Position numbers and translations under genes: made by a program. The notes under the pieces were generated by a model. It saw nothing but the letters and a program-made list of their open reading frames with translations. It was not told where the DNA came from and did not search any database. Positions 20,750-33,243 of a DNA stretch of 42,270 nt are shown here, piece by piece. This DNA is from Gloeopeniophorella convolvens (Eukaryota > Basidiomycota > Agaricomycetes > Russulales), in NCBI GenBank assembly GCA_022496205.1, contig WTXD01000117.1, forward strand, positions 1 to 42,270. The letters are read 5' to 3'. Position 1 is the stretch's first letter. The number at the start of each line of letters is the position of its first letter.

Positions 20750-22260
20750 CTGCACCTCAGACCGCGCTCCTCTCGGACCATGCTCATCCTTAGGCGCTGA
20801 TCCGACCCTCATCCTACTCTGATCTTGACACTCCCCCTTGTGGACCGCCAACCCTCCTTGACTACGGCACTCCCACTCGTGGACTGTCACCTGAACTACA
20901 GTATCCTCCCCTTGCCTCCACTCCTCGTCCTCCACCCACACCTCGCTCTCCATCATACCACCCTCGTTCCCCATCTCCCATCAACGTCGAACCAGGATAG
21001 ATCTTTGACACCCTCACTGTACCACCTCGCTCCCCCTCTCCTCACCATTCAGCCTTCGACTTTTTAGTCCGCTTCAGAGCTCAACAGGTGCAAGAACGCT
21101 TCGCAGAAATTGTACGCACCTCAGTCATTCCTTAGTCCCCCGCTCCTGGCCCCTCTCGCACTGGTGAACAAGCTCCCAACCCCTTGGTTGAGTCTACTTC
21201 AGCCTCCCCTTTCTTATCCACTCCCCAGCCTCGCCCTTCACATTCTTTGCCTCCTTACTCCCCTTTGCATCTGTCTATCCTTGCCCCTTCTCCTCATCCT
21301 GCATCGCCAGCACATACTCCTGCGCTCACTCCTACTCACATTCCTACTCCTCATCCTGTACCAACTCCCATACCCTCGCGAGCAGTGATGGTATCCCCAT
21401 TAATCTTCGCTCCTAACCTTGTCCCAGCACCTGCTCTCGAGATCCTTGTCGACGTCGCAGTCGAACAGTTCCCTGATCAAGCACCTCCCCCATACCATTG
21501 CGTTCACTCCCCCTCTGAGCTCACAAACGACAGTGACCTCACTGACTACGTTGACTTCCACTTCGACGCTCCACCACTCCAACCCATCCCTGTCTGTCCC
21601 CAAGTACTTCACCGACCCCACGAGCGGATTGCAGCACAACTTGTGGGTCACCCCCAATGTTCTGACGCATCTCAACTCCTCTGGCACGTTCCTCGCATCA
21701 AATCAGCTCGATTCTACCTTGAAAACATCAACAACTACCTCCCTGAGCTTCGTCCCTTCCACTCCCACCTCGAGGAGTACCATTACTTCACACTTGAAGC
21801 TACTCGCCCAAACAAAGGCAACAGACACTTACCAGAGCACCCATATTACCCTCGTCACATCTGCGCCTTCACTATCTACACCCCACCATCGCGTGAACTA
21901 CCCCTTAGAGCTATACGCTACAAGTTCACTTACCATCTTGTCGGCAATCTCCTCTCCCTTGAATTTGGCACCCAAAGGTGCTTTGAAGGTGCGAGAGTCC
22001 CACTCCATCATATCGACTTCCTAGATGGCCAATTCCTGAGTACTTATGGTTTTCTCCACTTCGACCACAGAGGCATCATCTCTATCCGCGACCGCTACTC
22101 AGAACTCAATGACTCGTGTCTCCTGTATCCTCAACTTCGACTCTTCACTGCCTTCCATCGCATCCCTGACAACGTCAGAGAAGTAGGAGACACACCTTTC
22201 CTTCGCCACGACCATAACCTCATTGCCCTCATCCACGTGCCAAGGGGAGAACTTGAATAA
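20750..22260 (+). pseudogene. Gypsy-2 upstream coding region (unrecognised product)
   Basis: From about 20780 a Pro-rich frame with stops at about 20998 and 21133 leads into a long open frame, 21184-22260, of about 358 codons without an ATG start. It has a Pro/Ser/Thr-rich first third and then a globular-looking part (FYLENINNYLPELRPF ... YPRHICAFTIYTPP). I recognise no domain. It lies between the 5' LTR and the gag core and is on the same strand, so it is either the N-terminal part of a large Gag or an extra gene. Confidence 0.55.
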
Positions 22261-24190
22261 ACCTAGCAAACCAGTCGAATACTTGTACCAGTAGTAGTAT
22301 CTGCCCAATTATTTTCTAGAGTGCGTAGCACCTCTGTGGGAGATACTATTGACTCAGACTCGACTCAGTGGAAGCACCACCCCAAGTATTGCTTGAAGGA
22401 CTCCATCTGATCCCTTACAACGACGACAATCGCCTAACCTTTGATCAAGCCTATCAACACTTCTTTGACAAATATTATCAAGTCCTTCATCGCATTATCT
22501 GACTCCAGTTCTACGACCCTCGTGCTCACGTCCACGACTTCTCCACCAATACTCTAGTTCGCTCTGACTCTTGGCTTACCCCGGTCCTAACAAGACTCCA
22601 ACAATCTCTCCCATTTGGACAACTCTTCGACAACGATCTACACCTCAGCCACTGGTTCAATGCTGAAAGGAACATCGTCCAAAGTGCTGTAGAAGAACAG
22701 CACCTCTTTTGGTTCCTCCAACGACCTAGCGGTGTACGCTGGGAACCCATCTAAACCACCAACCTCTGGCTTGAACTCGAACTCTTCTGGTGGAACATCA
22801 TCCAAGTCCACAAAGAACATCTTATTGAACAAATTCTCGCCGGCCACCAAATCTACTATCTTGAACGCATTATTACCACTCCGTATCAAACTTGTCTTCA
22901 CTTTGCCCAACTCATTCTACTTCAAGAAAACCCTCTAATCCCTATTTACTCTGTCCATTCCGGCCCCTTCTGCAACTATACCTTGCATCTACAAGACGGA
23001 CACTGGATCATAAGCAACCCTCTTGACCTCGATCTTGTCTAATCAAACGACGACTTCCTGTATCCTGTACCTCGACGACCTCCTCTTATTTCTCCCACAA
23101 CCCCTGAATCAGACATTGGAGAAAACAGTTGGAACAACGCCTCAAGCATCGTCAGTAACTTTAGCCTCGACGAAGAACAAGAAGCAACAGACAACAACGT
23201 CCCCAGCATCCACACTATCAGCAACCTCGACCTACAAGACACCAGTGACCTTACCGACACCCAGTATTTAGAGATCTAGTCAGATCCTCCTGTATCCTGT
23301 ATTTTAGACTATCAGAGTCTTTCTGTTGCAATCCTAGCATCCAGACCTAATCGTCGACGGTCTCCCAGACACCGTCCTCCGACACCACTACTGCAAGTAG
23401 CGCTACCACCAGTACAATATACGCCAACCCCTGAAGATCTAAGAAACCTCAGTAGAACCCAACTCGTCGACATCCAACGTGATAACGTTGCGCACCATCC
23501 AGAAATTATCTACATCGGCCAAACCTTGCCTACTCGAAACTTCCTTAGCTTTCACAACTTCCGATGCTGGTGCAGAGAATAATATAATTGTTACCAACTC
23601 CGTATTATTACCTTCCCCCACAATCTCCACGAACTCGCCAACTTCACTAGCGACCCTCTGCACTTTAAAGGTTACCTCTAGAAGCGATCCACAAGAATCT
23701 TCCATGACCATATTGAAGAAGACTACACCCGCATTGAACACCATTCCATTGATTGACGCCGTCCTATCCTTAACCACGCTTTCACTATCACATATCATCA
23801 CAACATCAACACCTACACTATGCAAGTTGTAGGACTCCCTGTCGTCTGAATCACTCTTTATGAGTACCGAATTCCAAGAATACATCAAAGAGCATGCTTG
23901 GAACGACCCTAGCCCAGAAGAAATTACTGACATCTCCCAACATCTACCCCCCAGAAGCATTATTAGGAAAATCAGACTTGATGAAGAAAGCAGACACGTC
24001 TACGTTATCGCCACAGTCCTTGGACGAACTCTTGTCCTTGATGAAGCAACCAAGCAAGCAGTTTTTACCACTTATCAAGTACCAGTTCTCAAAGCACTCA
24101 ACGCCTACTACCCACATGCCGATCAACTTCAAGGTTATGCCTGGGCATCCCTAGAAGGACTTTACAGAAACAAGAAAGTCCGCTAGAGAG
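22261..24190 (+). pseudogene. Gypsy-2: further decayed coding sequence
   Basis: Coding-like frames interrupted by stops continue here, for example the run around WFNAERNIVQSAVEEQ (about 22650-22700), LILLQENPLIPIYSVHSG (about 22910-22960) and the open piece 23860-24186. The stops often replace likely sense codons. No known domain seen. Confidence 0.5.
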
Positions 24191-26357
24191 AAGATAGAAA
24201 ACACTAGGAATACTTCAATCACTAACCTGTCTACTTCGACCCTCCTAAACAAACTCGCATTGTACCGCCACCTACACCACCTCCCTCAGACAACTCAGGC
24301 GAAGTCAATCAGCTCTTAGAGTCTACTCAAGAAACCCTCCATCATATCTCCAGAAAAGTTACTCCGTTAGACACTCCACTAGCCGCAAACTCACCTCATA
24401 TCATACCTGGAGGCTTTGGTACTCCTGAATGACACCTATCTCCTATTGAACTAGACCCACTGACTCCATCTCCCAAAGAAAACCCACTTCCTGAAGAATC
24501 ATCTGAATCAGCTGCACCTCCACCGTCTCAGCCTCAAGAACTTGTACCTTTTGTCTAGACTCCTACACCTCCTGTCTCTCGTATTGGACCAACTCAGACC
24601 CCAGCCTCCTCTTCGTCTTATCAGACTCAAGTACCGCCTCCTGTTAAACTACCAGTAAATCCACCATCACAAGGAACCACTATTGCTCCACCCAAGATAT
24701 CTTCCAAATTACTCAGCAGCCCACCAGAACCCTTTGATGGCACAGAAGCTACTGCTCGCCAATTCCTTTCCCATCTCAACAACTATTATTCGCTCAATGA
24801 AGACCTGTATAACACCGACACCAAGAAGATCGCCAATGCCTATACTCATTTTAAAAACAACACCTGTGCCAGAGAATGTGTTAGGACTCACTCGCGGTGT
24901 GCACGCAGAGAGGATAGCAGAGGGATTTGGAGAGTGTTACAGGGGGAAGACAGAAGATGAGCTGCAATATGCAGGAGCAAAGGGGGAACACACTAACAGT
25001 GCTATTGTAGTGCTAGGTACAGATGAGAGTGCCACAGATGGACGGTCTGAGGACCACTGGGTGATACATGGGGGTCTTATATACTACTGGAGACTCCCTA
25101 GATGAATCTGGTTTAATTACTGATAGGGATTCCAGAGGGGATTCCCCATAGCCTTTCCTCTCTGATGTGCTTCTTAGATTCCATCGCAAAGTGGGGCTTG
25201 AGGCCCCTTGGAGTTCTTGATGATCAGAGTCCCAAAGAGGACGCGTGAAGCGTTTCACCTTGATCAAGGTTCTGGTTACTTTGGGATGAGTAATATGGCC
25301 ATTCTGAGAGATCCCTAGTCCGGGATCTTGGGGGTATCTCAGGGTTAATTGGCCATTAGGGAGTAGGGCGAGGAATGAGGGTGAGGGGTCACGTGATGCA
25401 TTTCGACTTGTAGTCGCAATGTGAGTGGTACGTGTCGCATTGTGGGCGACGCGTAAGGTGTTTACTAGTAGGGCTGGGTTCGCTCTAGTGTTCTGAGCAG
25501 TTCGACCTCCTTGAAGCCCTAGTGTTCGTGACAGAACAGGCTCGCGTCCGCATGAACAATGCACTCATGAATAAAGCCTATGGCACCTGGAAAGCCTTTG
25601 TCAATGCCTTTGAAACTATGTTCACCAACCCTGACCAGAAACAACTCACTATCAACAAGTTCTTCTATTATCCACAAGGCATTCACCACTTCCACAAATG
25701 GTACCAAAATTGGGACGTTGCACGTACTGAAGCTGCCATCACTGATGACACTGTCATCATCCCTGTCCTCTACCATAACCTGAACAATCAACTCAAACAG
25801 AAGTACTCTGCTATCACAAACAAACCAAAGACGCTTGCAGAAGTTATTAAGATTATTCAAGAACTTGACAACTCCTACTGGACGAACCGTCCTAGGAGTA
25901 CCTTCTGAGGTGGACACAGACGAAGCAACATCCGCTCCCTCAAAGAAGGAGAAATCTCACAAGTCAATGTGACCACTGCATTTCCCCCACTTACTGCTAA
26001 AGAGTGCAAGCATTGTTGCAACAACAACCTTTGCATGTACTGTGGAGGAGGAGGACACTGGTCCGACAAATGCCTCAGGAAACCCGGCGGACCCTCACCT
26101 CCTACTTCATTCAACTTCAACCGCTAAGGCAGAGGAAACTTTAGAGGATCATTCCGAGGCTGCGGATGCGGTGGAACTTTCACTTCCTCATTCAACTCTC
26201 GCAATCTCATTGCGAATGATCCATCATCCTCCTCCACTACCGACACTTCTATCCAGGCTATCAATAGCTGGTATTCCCAAGCCACTCTTAAGGCCAAGCA
26301 GGCTGTTTCCGACATCATCTCCCCAACTGCCACTTCTGAGAAGAAGGATTTTTGAAC
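24191..26357 (+). pseudogene. gag: Gypsy-2 gag core with CCHC knuckle, split by solo LTR
   Basis: A Pro/Ser-rich stretch leads to PFDGTEATARQFLSHL (about 24730), the typical start of a Ty3-type Gag capsid domain. The frame is broken by the solo LTR at 24879-25533 and resumes exactly: CARE before and QARVRMNN after. YGTWKAFVNAFETMF follows. The CCHC knuckle CMYCGGGGHWSDKC is at about 26035-26076. Stops at 25906 and 26126 and later breaks show decay. Confidence 0.8.
24879..25533 (-). repeat. Solo LTR of the Gypsy-2 family, reversed, inside gag
   Basis: 655 bp, reverse complement of 20036-20689. Flanks are GAATG (24874-24878) and GAACA (25534-25538), a plausible decayed 5-bp target duplication. 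Removing it restores the Gag frame. A TATA box is readable on the minus strand near 25077-25086. Confidence 0.85.
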
Positions 26358-27385
26358 CGTCCCATAGCCGCACTGTCTATTGGGACTCTTCATGTTCAGA
26401 GGACTTATGAGAGGTTCTTCAGAGTTGAGAGATTTGAACCCTTTGTAACGATTGACTCTATTACTGTACTGTTGTCTACAACGCGTAATCGATGGACTCC
26501 ATCCATATCTGTTAGAGTCAATTTCCTGGGACAGTCCTCGGCCGAAAAATTAGTGCACATGCACTCGTTGATAGTGGCGCAGAAGGCATTATCCTGCATA
26601 CCAACTTCGCCAACCGACATCGCTTCACACTCAAGAAACTCGTCAAACCTTTCCTGGTTTGCAATGTCGATGGCACTGATAATGCCACTGGCTTGGTTCA
26701 ACATACTACTATTCAACGCCTTGAAATCCCTACACCAGATGGCCACTCGCACCAAGAATGGATTGAACTATATCTCACTGACATCAGCAACCACGACCTC
26801 ATCTTAGGCATGGACTGGCTTAGACGACACAACTCTAGTATCAACTGGGAAAAGGACATAATTACCTTTGACTGTTGTCCCCCTTCTTGGCAACTATCCG
26901 ACTCCACTATCTCTGCCACCACACTAGACAACATTCCTGTTAGTCCAATCTGTACCATTACTGCACCAATTGATACTAATGAAGATGGTATCCACAAAGC
27001 TGATGCCAATTTTGCCATAGAAATGCAAACAGTTCTTGCATCTTGTGGTTACATCGACTACACCATTCAAGAACCATATCTCCTTGACTCCGTCGATCTC
27101 ACCACCATCAGACAACTCTTTCAATCAGAATCAGCGCACACCTGCACAGCAGTTGATGATTCTTGTGTGCATTTCACCTGTGCAATGGTCCATGATCCTA
27201 GAGCTTGTCCTGTAACACAACTAGAGTTACACCAGTCGATAGGATTCATATCTGTCCGCACCAAAACAACTCATTCACAACAATTGACTGAACAAAATAT
27301 CGCACCCAAGAAAACAATCAAAGACATTGTCCCTCTAGAATTCCTTAAGTACTGTAAAGTCTTTGAAGAATCAGCTGCCCAATGA
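26358..27385 (+). pseudogene. Gypsy-2 protease and spacer
   Basis: The protease site ALVDSGAEGIILH lies at about 26562-26600. LILGMDWLRRHNSSINW at about 26800-26850 is the usual end of a Ty3-type retropepsin. The frame 26693-27385 is open and runs into the KDIVPLEFLKYCKVFEES block that precedes RT. A TGA at 27383-27385 interrupts it. Confidence 0.8.
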
Positions 27386-28042
27386 CTCCCTGCTCGCAAA
27401 CCCTGGAACCATGCTATCAACCTGAAACCTGACGCCCAACTCCGTGACTGTAAAATCTATAGTCTCACCCCCAATGAACAGAAGGCCCTTGACGAATTCC
27501 TCAAAGAACACCTTGCAAAAGGCTATATTCACCCTTCAAAGTCACCCATGGCAAGCCCTTTCTTCTTCGTCAAGAAGAAGATGGAAAGCTATGCCCTATA
27601 CAAGACTATTGCACCCTCAACAATATCACTATCAAGAATGCCTACCCACTTCCACTCATCCCTAAACTCACTAACAAACTCAAGAACACCCACTATTTCA
27701 CCAAGTTCGACGTCTGTTGGGGCTATAACAATATTTGCATCAAAGAAGATGATGAATAGAAAGCCACCTTTAAGACCAACTGTGGTCTATTCAAACCCCT
27801 AGTCATGTTCTTTGGACTCTGCAACTCCCCCGGCACATTCCAATCCTTTATGAATGAGAACTTCAAGGATATCATTGCAACTGGCTGTGTTGTTATCTAC
27901 ATGGATGATATCCTCATTTTCACTGACACTCTTGAAGAAAACTATGCTCTTCTTCATCGTGTCCTCCAACGCCTTTGTAAACTCAATCTCTATCTCAAAC
28001 CAGAGAAATGTTCCTTCTTTCAGACAACTATTGAATACCTCA
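27386..28042 (+). pseudogene. pol: Gypsy-2 RT, truncated
   Basis: Blocks [52 protein letters not shown] and the intact active site VIYMDDILIF (about 27892-27921) are present. There is an indel near 27590 and a TAG at about 27758 where Trp is expected. The sequence ends after IEYL at the Gypsy-3 LTR. Confidence 0.85.
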
Positions 28043-28746
28043 TGTGGCGGGAGCTCCAACTCCGCACAACACCAGTACAGTCAGAAAGGAAGGCTGTTGA
28101 GACAACCAGTGAGGTGTTCGCGCAGAGCTGAAGTCTTGCGCCAACCAACAGACCAGGAGCGATCATTAACTTGACTACCTTTATGCAAGGCAGCGACAAC
28201 TGGGTCAAACTGTAGAATGCTGGTTCTCAAGATTAGAACTGTAGTCTACTACAAAGAGGCTGCTGACACTCTTACCTGGTCCTCAAGAGGAAAGTCTGAG
28301 GACCTAAGTGTGCAACTACATGGGTTTATATACTACTAGAGGAGCGCTTACAAAGCGACTCCGCAGCTGCTGACTGAGCAACTTGGTGCTGACTGATGCA
28401 CCTTACTCATGCTCACTAAGCCAGTTTCCCACACTATGTCATGCTCACTCAGCGATGACGTCAATGCGCAGCACAATCTAGACTACTGACGTCACTATGA
28501 CGTCACAACCCAAAGTCCATGGCCTCTAGGCCCATCTAGCCCTTTCTAACATTAATATCCCACGGGACGAGTCACAAGACGAGTCATGAGATGTCATGTG
28601 CAGCTTATGTAAGCCTGCACCTAACGCAAAGGAAATAATTCCCGTGGAATATGTACTTTTAGCACTTCTTCGATTACTCAGCTAGCAGTGAAGGCTCAAG
28701 CCTGCTAGGTGGTCCAGGAATCCTTCGAAAAGACGCGTCTGTGACA
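28043..28746 (-). repeat. 3' LTR of Gypsy-3
   Basis: 704 bp from TGTGGCGGGAG to GCGTCTGTGACA (plus strand), TG...CA. Next to it the minus strand reads GAAGACAGGGGTAA, a good PPT. A TATAAACC box on the minus strand lies at about 28325-28333. Confidence 0.75.
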
Positions 28747-28817
28747 TTACCCCTGTCTTCAGGGTCGAGCATCCATGTCTTCGCATTTGGATCCTGTGTG
28801 AACTTGTATGGCGATTG

Positions 28818-31800
28818 CTATGGCATGGACGCATAGGAGATCGCAGCCAGCTTGCGAGGCGTGCCCGGATTGCGGCTGTAGAATTTTTGTACAGCTTCTG
28901 AGGCGTGCTCCAGGTTCTTGGCTGGCTCCCACGTGTCTTCGCCTTCGCCATACCCCTTCCACCGCACTAGGAATCGGAGTTGATTGCAGAACATCTTTGC
29001 GTTGAGAACACGTTCCACTTCATACTCTTCTTCTCCTTCCACGATCACTGGATTGGGAGGCGGCGGAGTTAGGCCGTTGACTTTGTTGCCTTTGTAAGGC
29101 GAGAGGCGATTCACATGGAATACGTTGTGGATCTTGAGGGCAGGGGGGAGATCCAGGCAATAATCTAGATCTGACAGCTTTTCTTTCATGGTGAAAGGGC
29201 CGAGTTGCTTCGGGCCCAGCTTCTGCGAAGGCTGGTGGATTTTGATATTCTTTGCCTGGAGCCAGACCTTATCTCCGACATTGAAGTCATGAGGTTTACA
29301 TGTCTGCTCCTTGCCTGTCATGCGCTGCTTACTTAAGCAAAGTGCAGCCTCTGCGTCCTTACGGACACGCGTCAGCTCTTGCAGACGGTGATCTAAGCGG
29401 GGAATGCCGCTTGCTCGTCCTACCGGAATCGTGAAGTCCGGAGTATACCCGTACATGACTTCGAATGGGGTATGATCAGATGCTGAACTCAATCTAGAGT
29501 TCATCACGAATTCCGCAGTAGGAAGATACCAGGTCCAATCATCCTGGCGCTTATCGACATAGAGCCGGAGGTATTGCTCTACCTCCTGATTCTTGCGCTC
29601 TGTCTGGCCATTGGCTTGTGGATGATAGGTGGTAGTGAAACCAGCATCTATGCCCAACCATTTGTATATGGCCCACATTGTCCGCGCTGCGAACTGAGGA
29701 CCCCGATCTGAGATGATCTTCTTGGGGATCCCATGCAACGGGAAGACGTGGTCGAAGTACATGTTTGCGACACCTTCAGCCGTAATTTCCGTGGTGACAG
29801 GGTAGAGGTGGACCTGCTTGCTATAGTGGTCCACGACTGTCAGAATGGCATCTTTGCCATCCGACACTGGCAGGGGACCAATGAGGTCTACCCCAATGGT
29901 CTGCCAAGGCCCGTCCGGAATTGGCATCGGTCGAATGGAGGCCGGAGGATGGTTATCGATCCAGTACCTCTGACACTTGTCGCATCCTTCGATGTACTTT
30001 GATATGAAGTTCGTCATGTGGGGCCACCAAAAGTGGCGTTGGACGAGCTCGATCGTCCCATTTTTACCGGGATGTCCAGCAGTGACCGAGTCGTGGCACA
30101 GTTGTACCACATCATGGCGAAGGCCACTGTCTTTGGGGACATATAGTTTTCCCTGGTAATAAACTAGGCCATCTACTTCTTCCCATAGAAGGGTTCTGTC
30201 CGTGAGTGCATGTGGAGCGCTTTGATCTATAGACTTTAGACTGGCGATGACGTCTGCTTTGCGTGCACTGGATTCATGGATGCGACCTTCAAGGGAACTG
30301 CCTAATGTAAGGTGGAAATGGTCCGCAGCAATTTTGTGGAAGTGCTCTTTTCTTAGCACTTGGATTCCCCAATTATCGTCCTTGTCTTGGACTTCATCAG
30401 TAGGGAATCTACTCAGGGCATCTGCCTGCATGGAACTTCCTTGTTTGTATTTTACTACAAAGTTGAACCGGCTCAAGAATAGAGCCCAATGTGCTTGGCG
30501 TTGGTTCAAGTCGTTTCGTTGTGCCCACCACGTGATGTTCTTGTGGTCAGTCACTAACTCGAACAGTTCAGGAAGTCCTTCTAGGAAGTGTCGCCAGTCT
30601 TTGAGGGCTCGGATGGCTCTGAGCATCTCACGGTCGTAGATCTCGTAATTGCGCTCGGTTTCTGACATTGAGCCGGAGCGATACGCGATTGGATGCCATC
30701 AACCGTCCTCTGACTTTTGACTGAGTATTCCACCAACAGCGTATCCTGAGGCATCGGTTTCAAGGCGGGTAGGTCTGGTTTCATCATAGATGGCCAGGAT
30801 TGGCTCTTCACAGAACCTAGCCTTGAGGTACTCGAACGCATCACGCTGTGCTGCTTCCCATGTCCAGGGGGTGTTCTTCTTTGTGAGGTCGTGAAGAGGA
30901 CGTGCTATCTTAGCGAAGTCTTTCACGAACCGGCGATAGAAGTTTGTGAAGCTGACGAATGCCCGAACATCTTTTAGGGTCATTGGTGTTGGCCACTCCT
31001 TCACCGCATGAACCTTGGCAGGGTCCATGCTCACCTTTCCGGGGGTGATTACCATCCTGAGGTACTCCATGCGTTCTGAATGGAATTTGCACTTCTCTGG
31101 GCAGAGGAAGAGATCGTGATCGCAAAGTCGCTTTAACACCTCTTTAACAATGACACGGTGGCTTTCCATGTCTTGTGTGTAGATGAGGATGTCATCTAGA
31201 TAGACGGCGACTACTCCTTACGCGATTAGATCAGCGAATACCGAGTTCATTAGGGCTTGAAAGGTGGCGGGGCTGTTTGACATGCCGAAGAACATGACTT
31301 TCGGCTCAAATAGTCCTCGTGACGTAGAGAATGCCGCCTTCCATTCGTCTCCTTCTTTGATACGAATGTTGTTATAGCCCCAATGTACATCGAACTTTGT
31401 GAAGTACTTTGCTCCTTTGAGCCTATTGATGATGTCCGAAGTGAGTGGAAGAGGATAGTGATTTTTGATCGTAATCGCATTGAGCTTCTTGTAATCTTGG
31501 ACTAATTGAAGTTTACTGTCCTTCTTCTTAATAAAGAAGACAGGCGAGGCCATCGGTGACTTGGATGGCACGATATACCCCTTTTTGCTTTGATCTTTGA
31601 TAAACTCATCAAGAAGTTTTGCTTCTGGAGGACTCATCAGATACACCCTCAATTTCCAGTGCATCTTGGCACTGGGTTCGATATTGATGGTGTGATCCCA
31701 TGGCTGATGCTCAGGGAGCCGGGAGGATTCTTCCTCAGAGAAAACTTTCGTGAAGTCGTGGTATTCTTTGGGCACGATATCTGCGAATGTGCGCTTCTTC

Positions 31801-31925
31801 TTCTCGCTAGCAGATCTCTCTGCCATTGCTTGCGAGTAGGTGAAGCCTGCGTCACACCACAGTTCGTCTGTAGAATGTTCCAGGACCTTGTTCGCCAGGA
31901 ACGTCCACCTTTGCATGTGATTTGC
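28818..31925 (-). pseudogene. pol: Gypsy-3 pol: RT, RNase H, integrase, chromodomain
   Basis: A single frame runs from 31925 to 28818, broken only by TAA at 31218-31220 and TGA at 30699-30701. RT has SPMASPVFFIKKKD, KFDVHWGYNN and YLDD (31192-31203). RNase H has LETDASGYAVGG and YEIYDREML. Integrase has the HHCC finger (HDSVTAGH ... CDKC) and D,D,E in GVDLIG, SDRGPQF and NGQTERKN. The C-terminus has a chromodomain (EEYEVERVLNAK ... VRWKGYGEGEDTWEPAKNL), which in this lineage targets integration to modified histones. Both stops can be explained by one C-to-T change (CAA to TAA, CGA to TGA). Fairly young decay compared with Gypsy-2. Confidence 0.92.
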
Positions 31926-32945
31926 CACATATGGACCAAGACCTGCTATATCACTTGTGGAACGGCCCGACCGCAGAATCTCCATATGACTCATGGCCAG
32001 CCGACGTCGGCCCACCGGACCGTTTTCACCTATCGGTCATAGCATCGGCTGACTGTATACCAAAACGGACCGTGCAGGCGTCGCTTTGAATGAAGGAATG
32101 ATTGGAAAAACATAAAATGAAGTATCTAAGGAGTGTTCAGAGAATGTTTGAGTAGCATTCAAGTATTGTTTAAGTATTGATCAATGATGAACACATGTGT
32201 AATTCAGTATAGTGAGTAGATACATCAGATGATTCCAAGGGCCCCCACTATACACATAACTCAGTTGGTGAGTGGTAAATCAAGATGAATGAGTGTTATC
32301 ATGTTACATTACATACTATGTAGTGTACTCTGAGTGCATACAAGGCAGAAACACGGACCATGCGAGTGCTATTGAACGGACCGTGCAAAGGCCCTATAAA
32401 CAAATCATATAAAATCTGTATATATAGTTCAGTTACTCTACATGTGCACGGTCCGTGCATGAAACAGTCTGTGTATAGAACGGTCTGTGCATAGAACGGT
32501 CCGTGTTTAGAATGATTAATGAATAGATTAGATCATGTTAGAGAATAGACTATGCACAGATCAGACTGTGCAGGCAGTATAGGTAATATCTAAGTGAACT
32601 ACTCATCCATAACCTGTTGTGCTAGGTATACAGAGTAGACAGGACTGCATCAATCAAGCTGTTGTAATGGCTATACTCAGATGGCTTTGATTATCCAGGT
32701 CTTAAGCATCATAAGACATATCTTTATCTACAGGTAAAATATGCTCTCAAACTGAGAATACACTCTGCAAAGTCCTTTAATATGAGAAGGAGCCAGAGAT
32801 AAAGGATGTCCATTGGGGAGTATAATATACACTACAAGAATATCAAACTAGTTGTGAAGACTAATATACAATGGAGTATAGTAAGTGTATTAGATGCACA
32901 GGACTAAATATATCAAGTGACTGTAAGGTTGTCCATCACACACAT
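31926..32945 (-). repeat. Inverted repeat, right arm (partner 13535-14525)
   Basis: Reverse complement of the left arm with moderate divergence and small indels. It contains palindrome cores at 32016, 32066, 32377, 32449 and 32497. Beyond 32945 similarity to the left side stops. Confidence 0.85.
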
Positions 32946-33119
32946 CATGCAAGTGCTATAGAATAGATCATAAAGGGATAACAATCAGACCATGTATAAT
33001 CAGAACTGATTGGATTAGATTATGTGAGTTGAATGAATTAAATTGATTATATAACATAGACTGTGTGAAACGGACCATGTGAAGCGGACCGTGTGACAGG
33101 GACCTTGCAAACCGGACCG
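32016..33119. repeat. CGGWCCG palindromes, right arm and flank cluster
   Basis: Exact cores at 32016, 32066, 32377, 32449, 32497, 33085 and 33113, plus variants such as CGGTCTGTG and CGGACCATG. The site at 32446-32458 is a perfect GCACGGTCCGTGC. Confidence 0.85.
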
Positions 33120-33243
33120 TGTGAACAGCACATGACAAGTCTAGGCCTTCTCTTCAATTGTTGGGGCCAGAACACATATTGGGGTATCAGAGCGCCCTAC
33201 CACTCTCTATCACTTCATCCACATCATCATCACACACAATACC
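32946..33243. other. Upstream region of gene A
   Basis: No gene seen. Decayed and exact palindromes cluster at 33068-33124 (cores at 33085 and 33113). The sequence TTGGGGTATCAGAGC at about 33178 resembles a Copia-type PBS but has no LTR context that I could confirm. Confidence 0.5.

Larger units (their letters stand above)
20036..28042 (+). mobile_element. Gypsy-2: decayed plus-strand Gypsy element, 3'-truncated
   Basis: The 5' LTR (20036-20689) is followed by a candidate PBS, TGGACAGTCTCTTACA (20692). Then come a long upstream coding region, gag with CCHC knuckle, protease (DSGA) and RT (YMDD). RT is cut at 28042 by the LTR of Gypsy-3, so RNase H, integrase and 3' LTR are missing. A solo LTR of its own family sits reversed in gag. 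Confidence 0.85.
28043..31925 (-). mobile_element. Gypsy-3: chromovirus, 5'-truncated
   Basis: A minus-strand element with 3' LTR (28043-28746), PPT-like tract, integrase with chromodomain, RNase H and RT. It stops upstream of RT at the inner end of the right inverted repeat arm, so gag, most of protease and the 5' LTR are gone. It is inserted in Gypsy-2 RT on its left side. Confidence 0.87.

Noticed and set aside
33175..33195. TTGGGGTATCAGAGC as a primer-binding site, with 32.0-33.17 kb as an LTR
   Set aside because: No matching direct LTR was found; the similar sequence at 13.5-14.5 kb is inverted.
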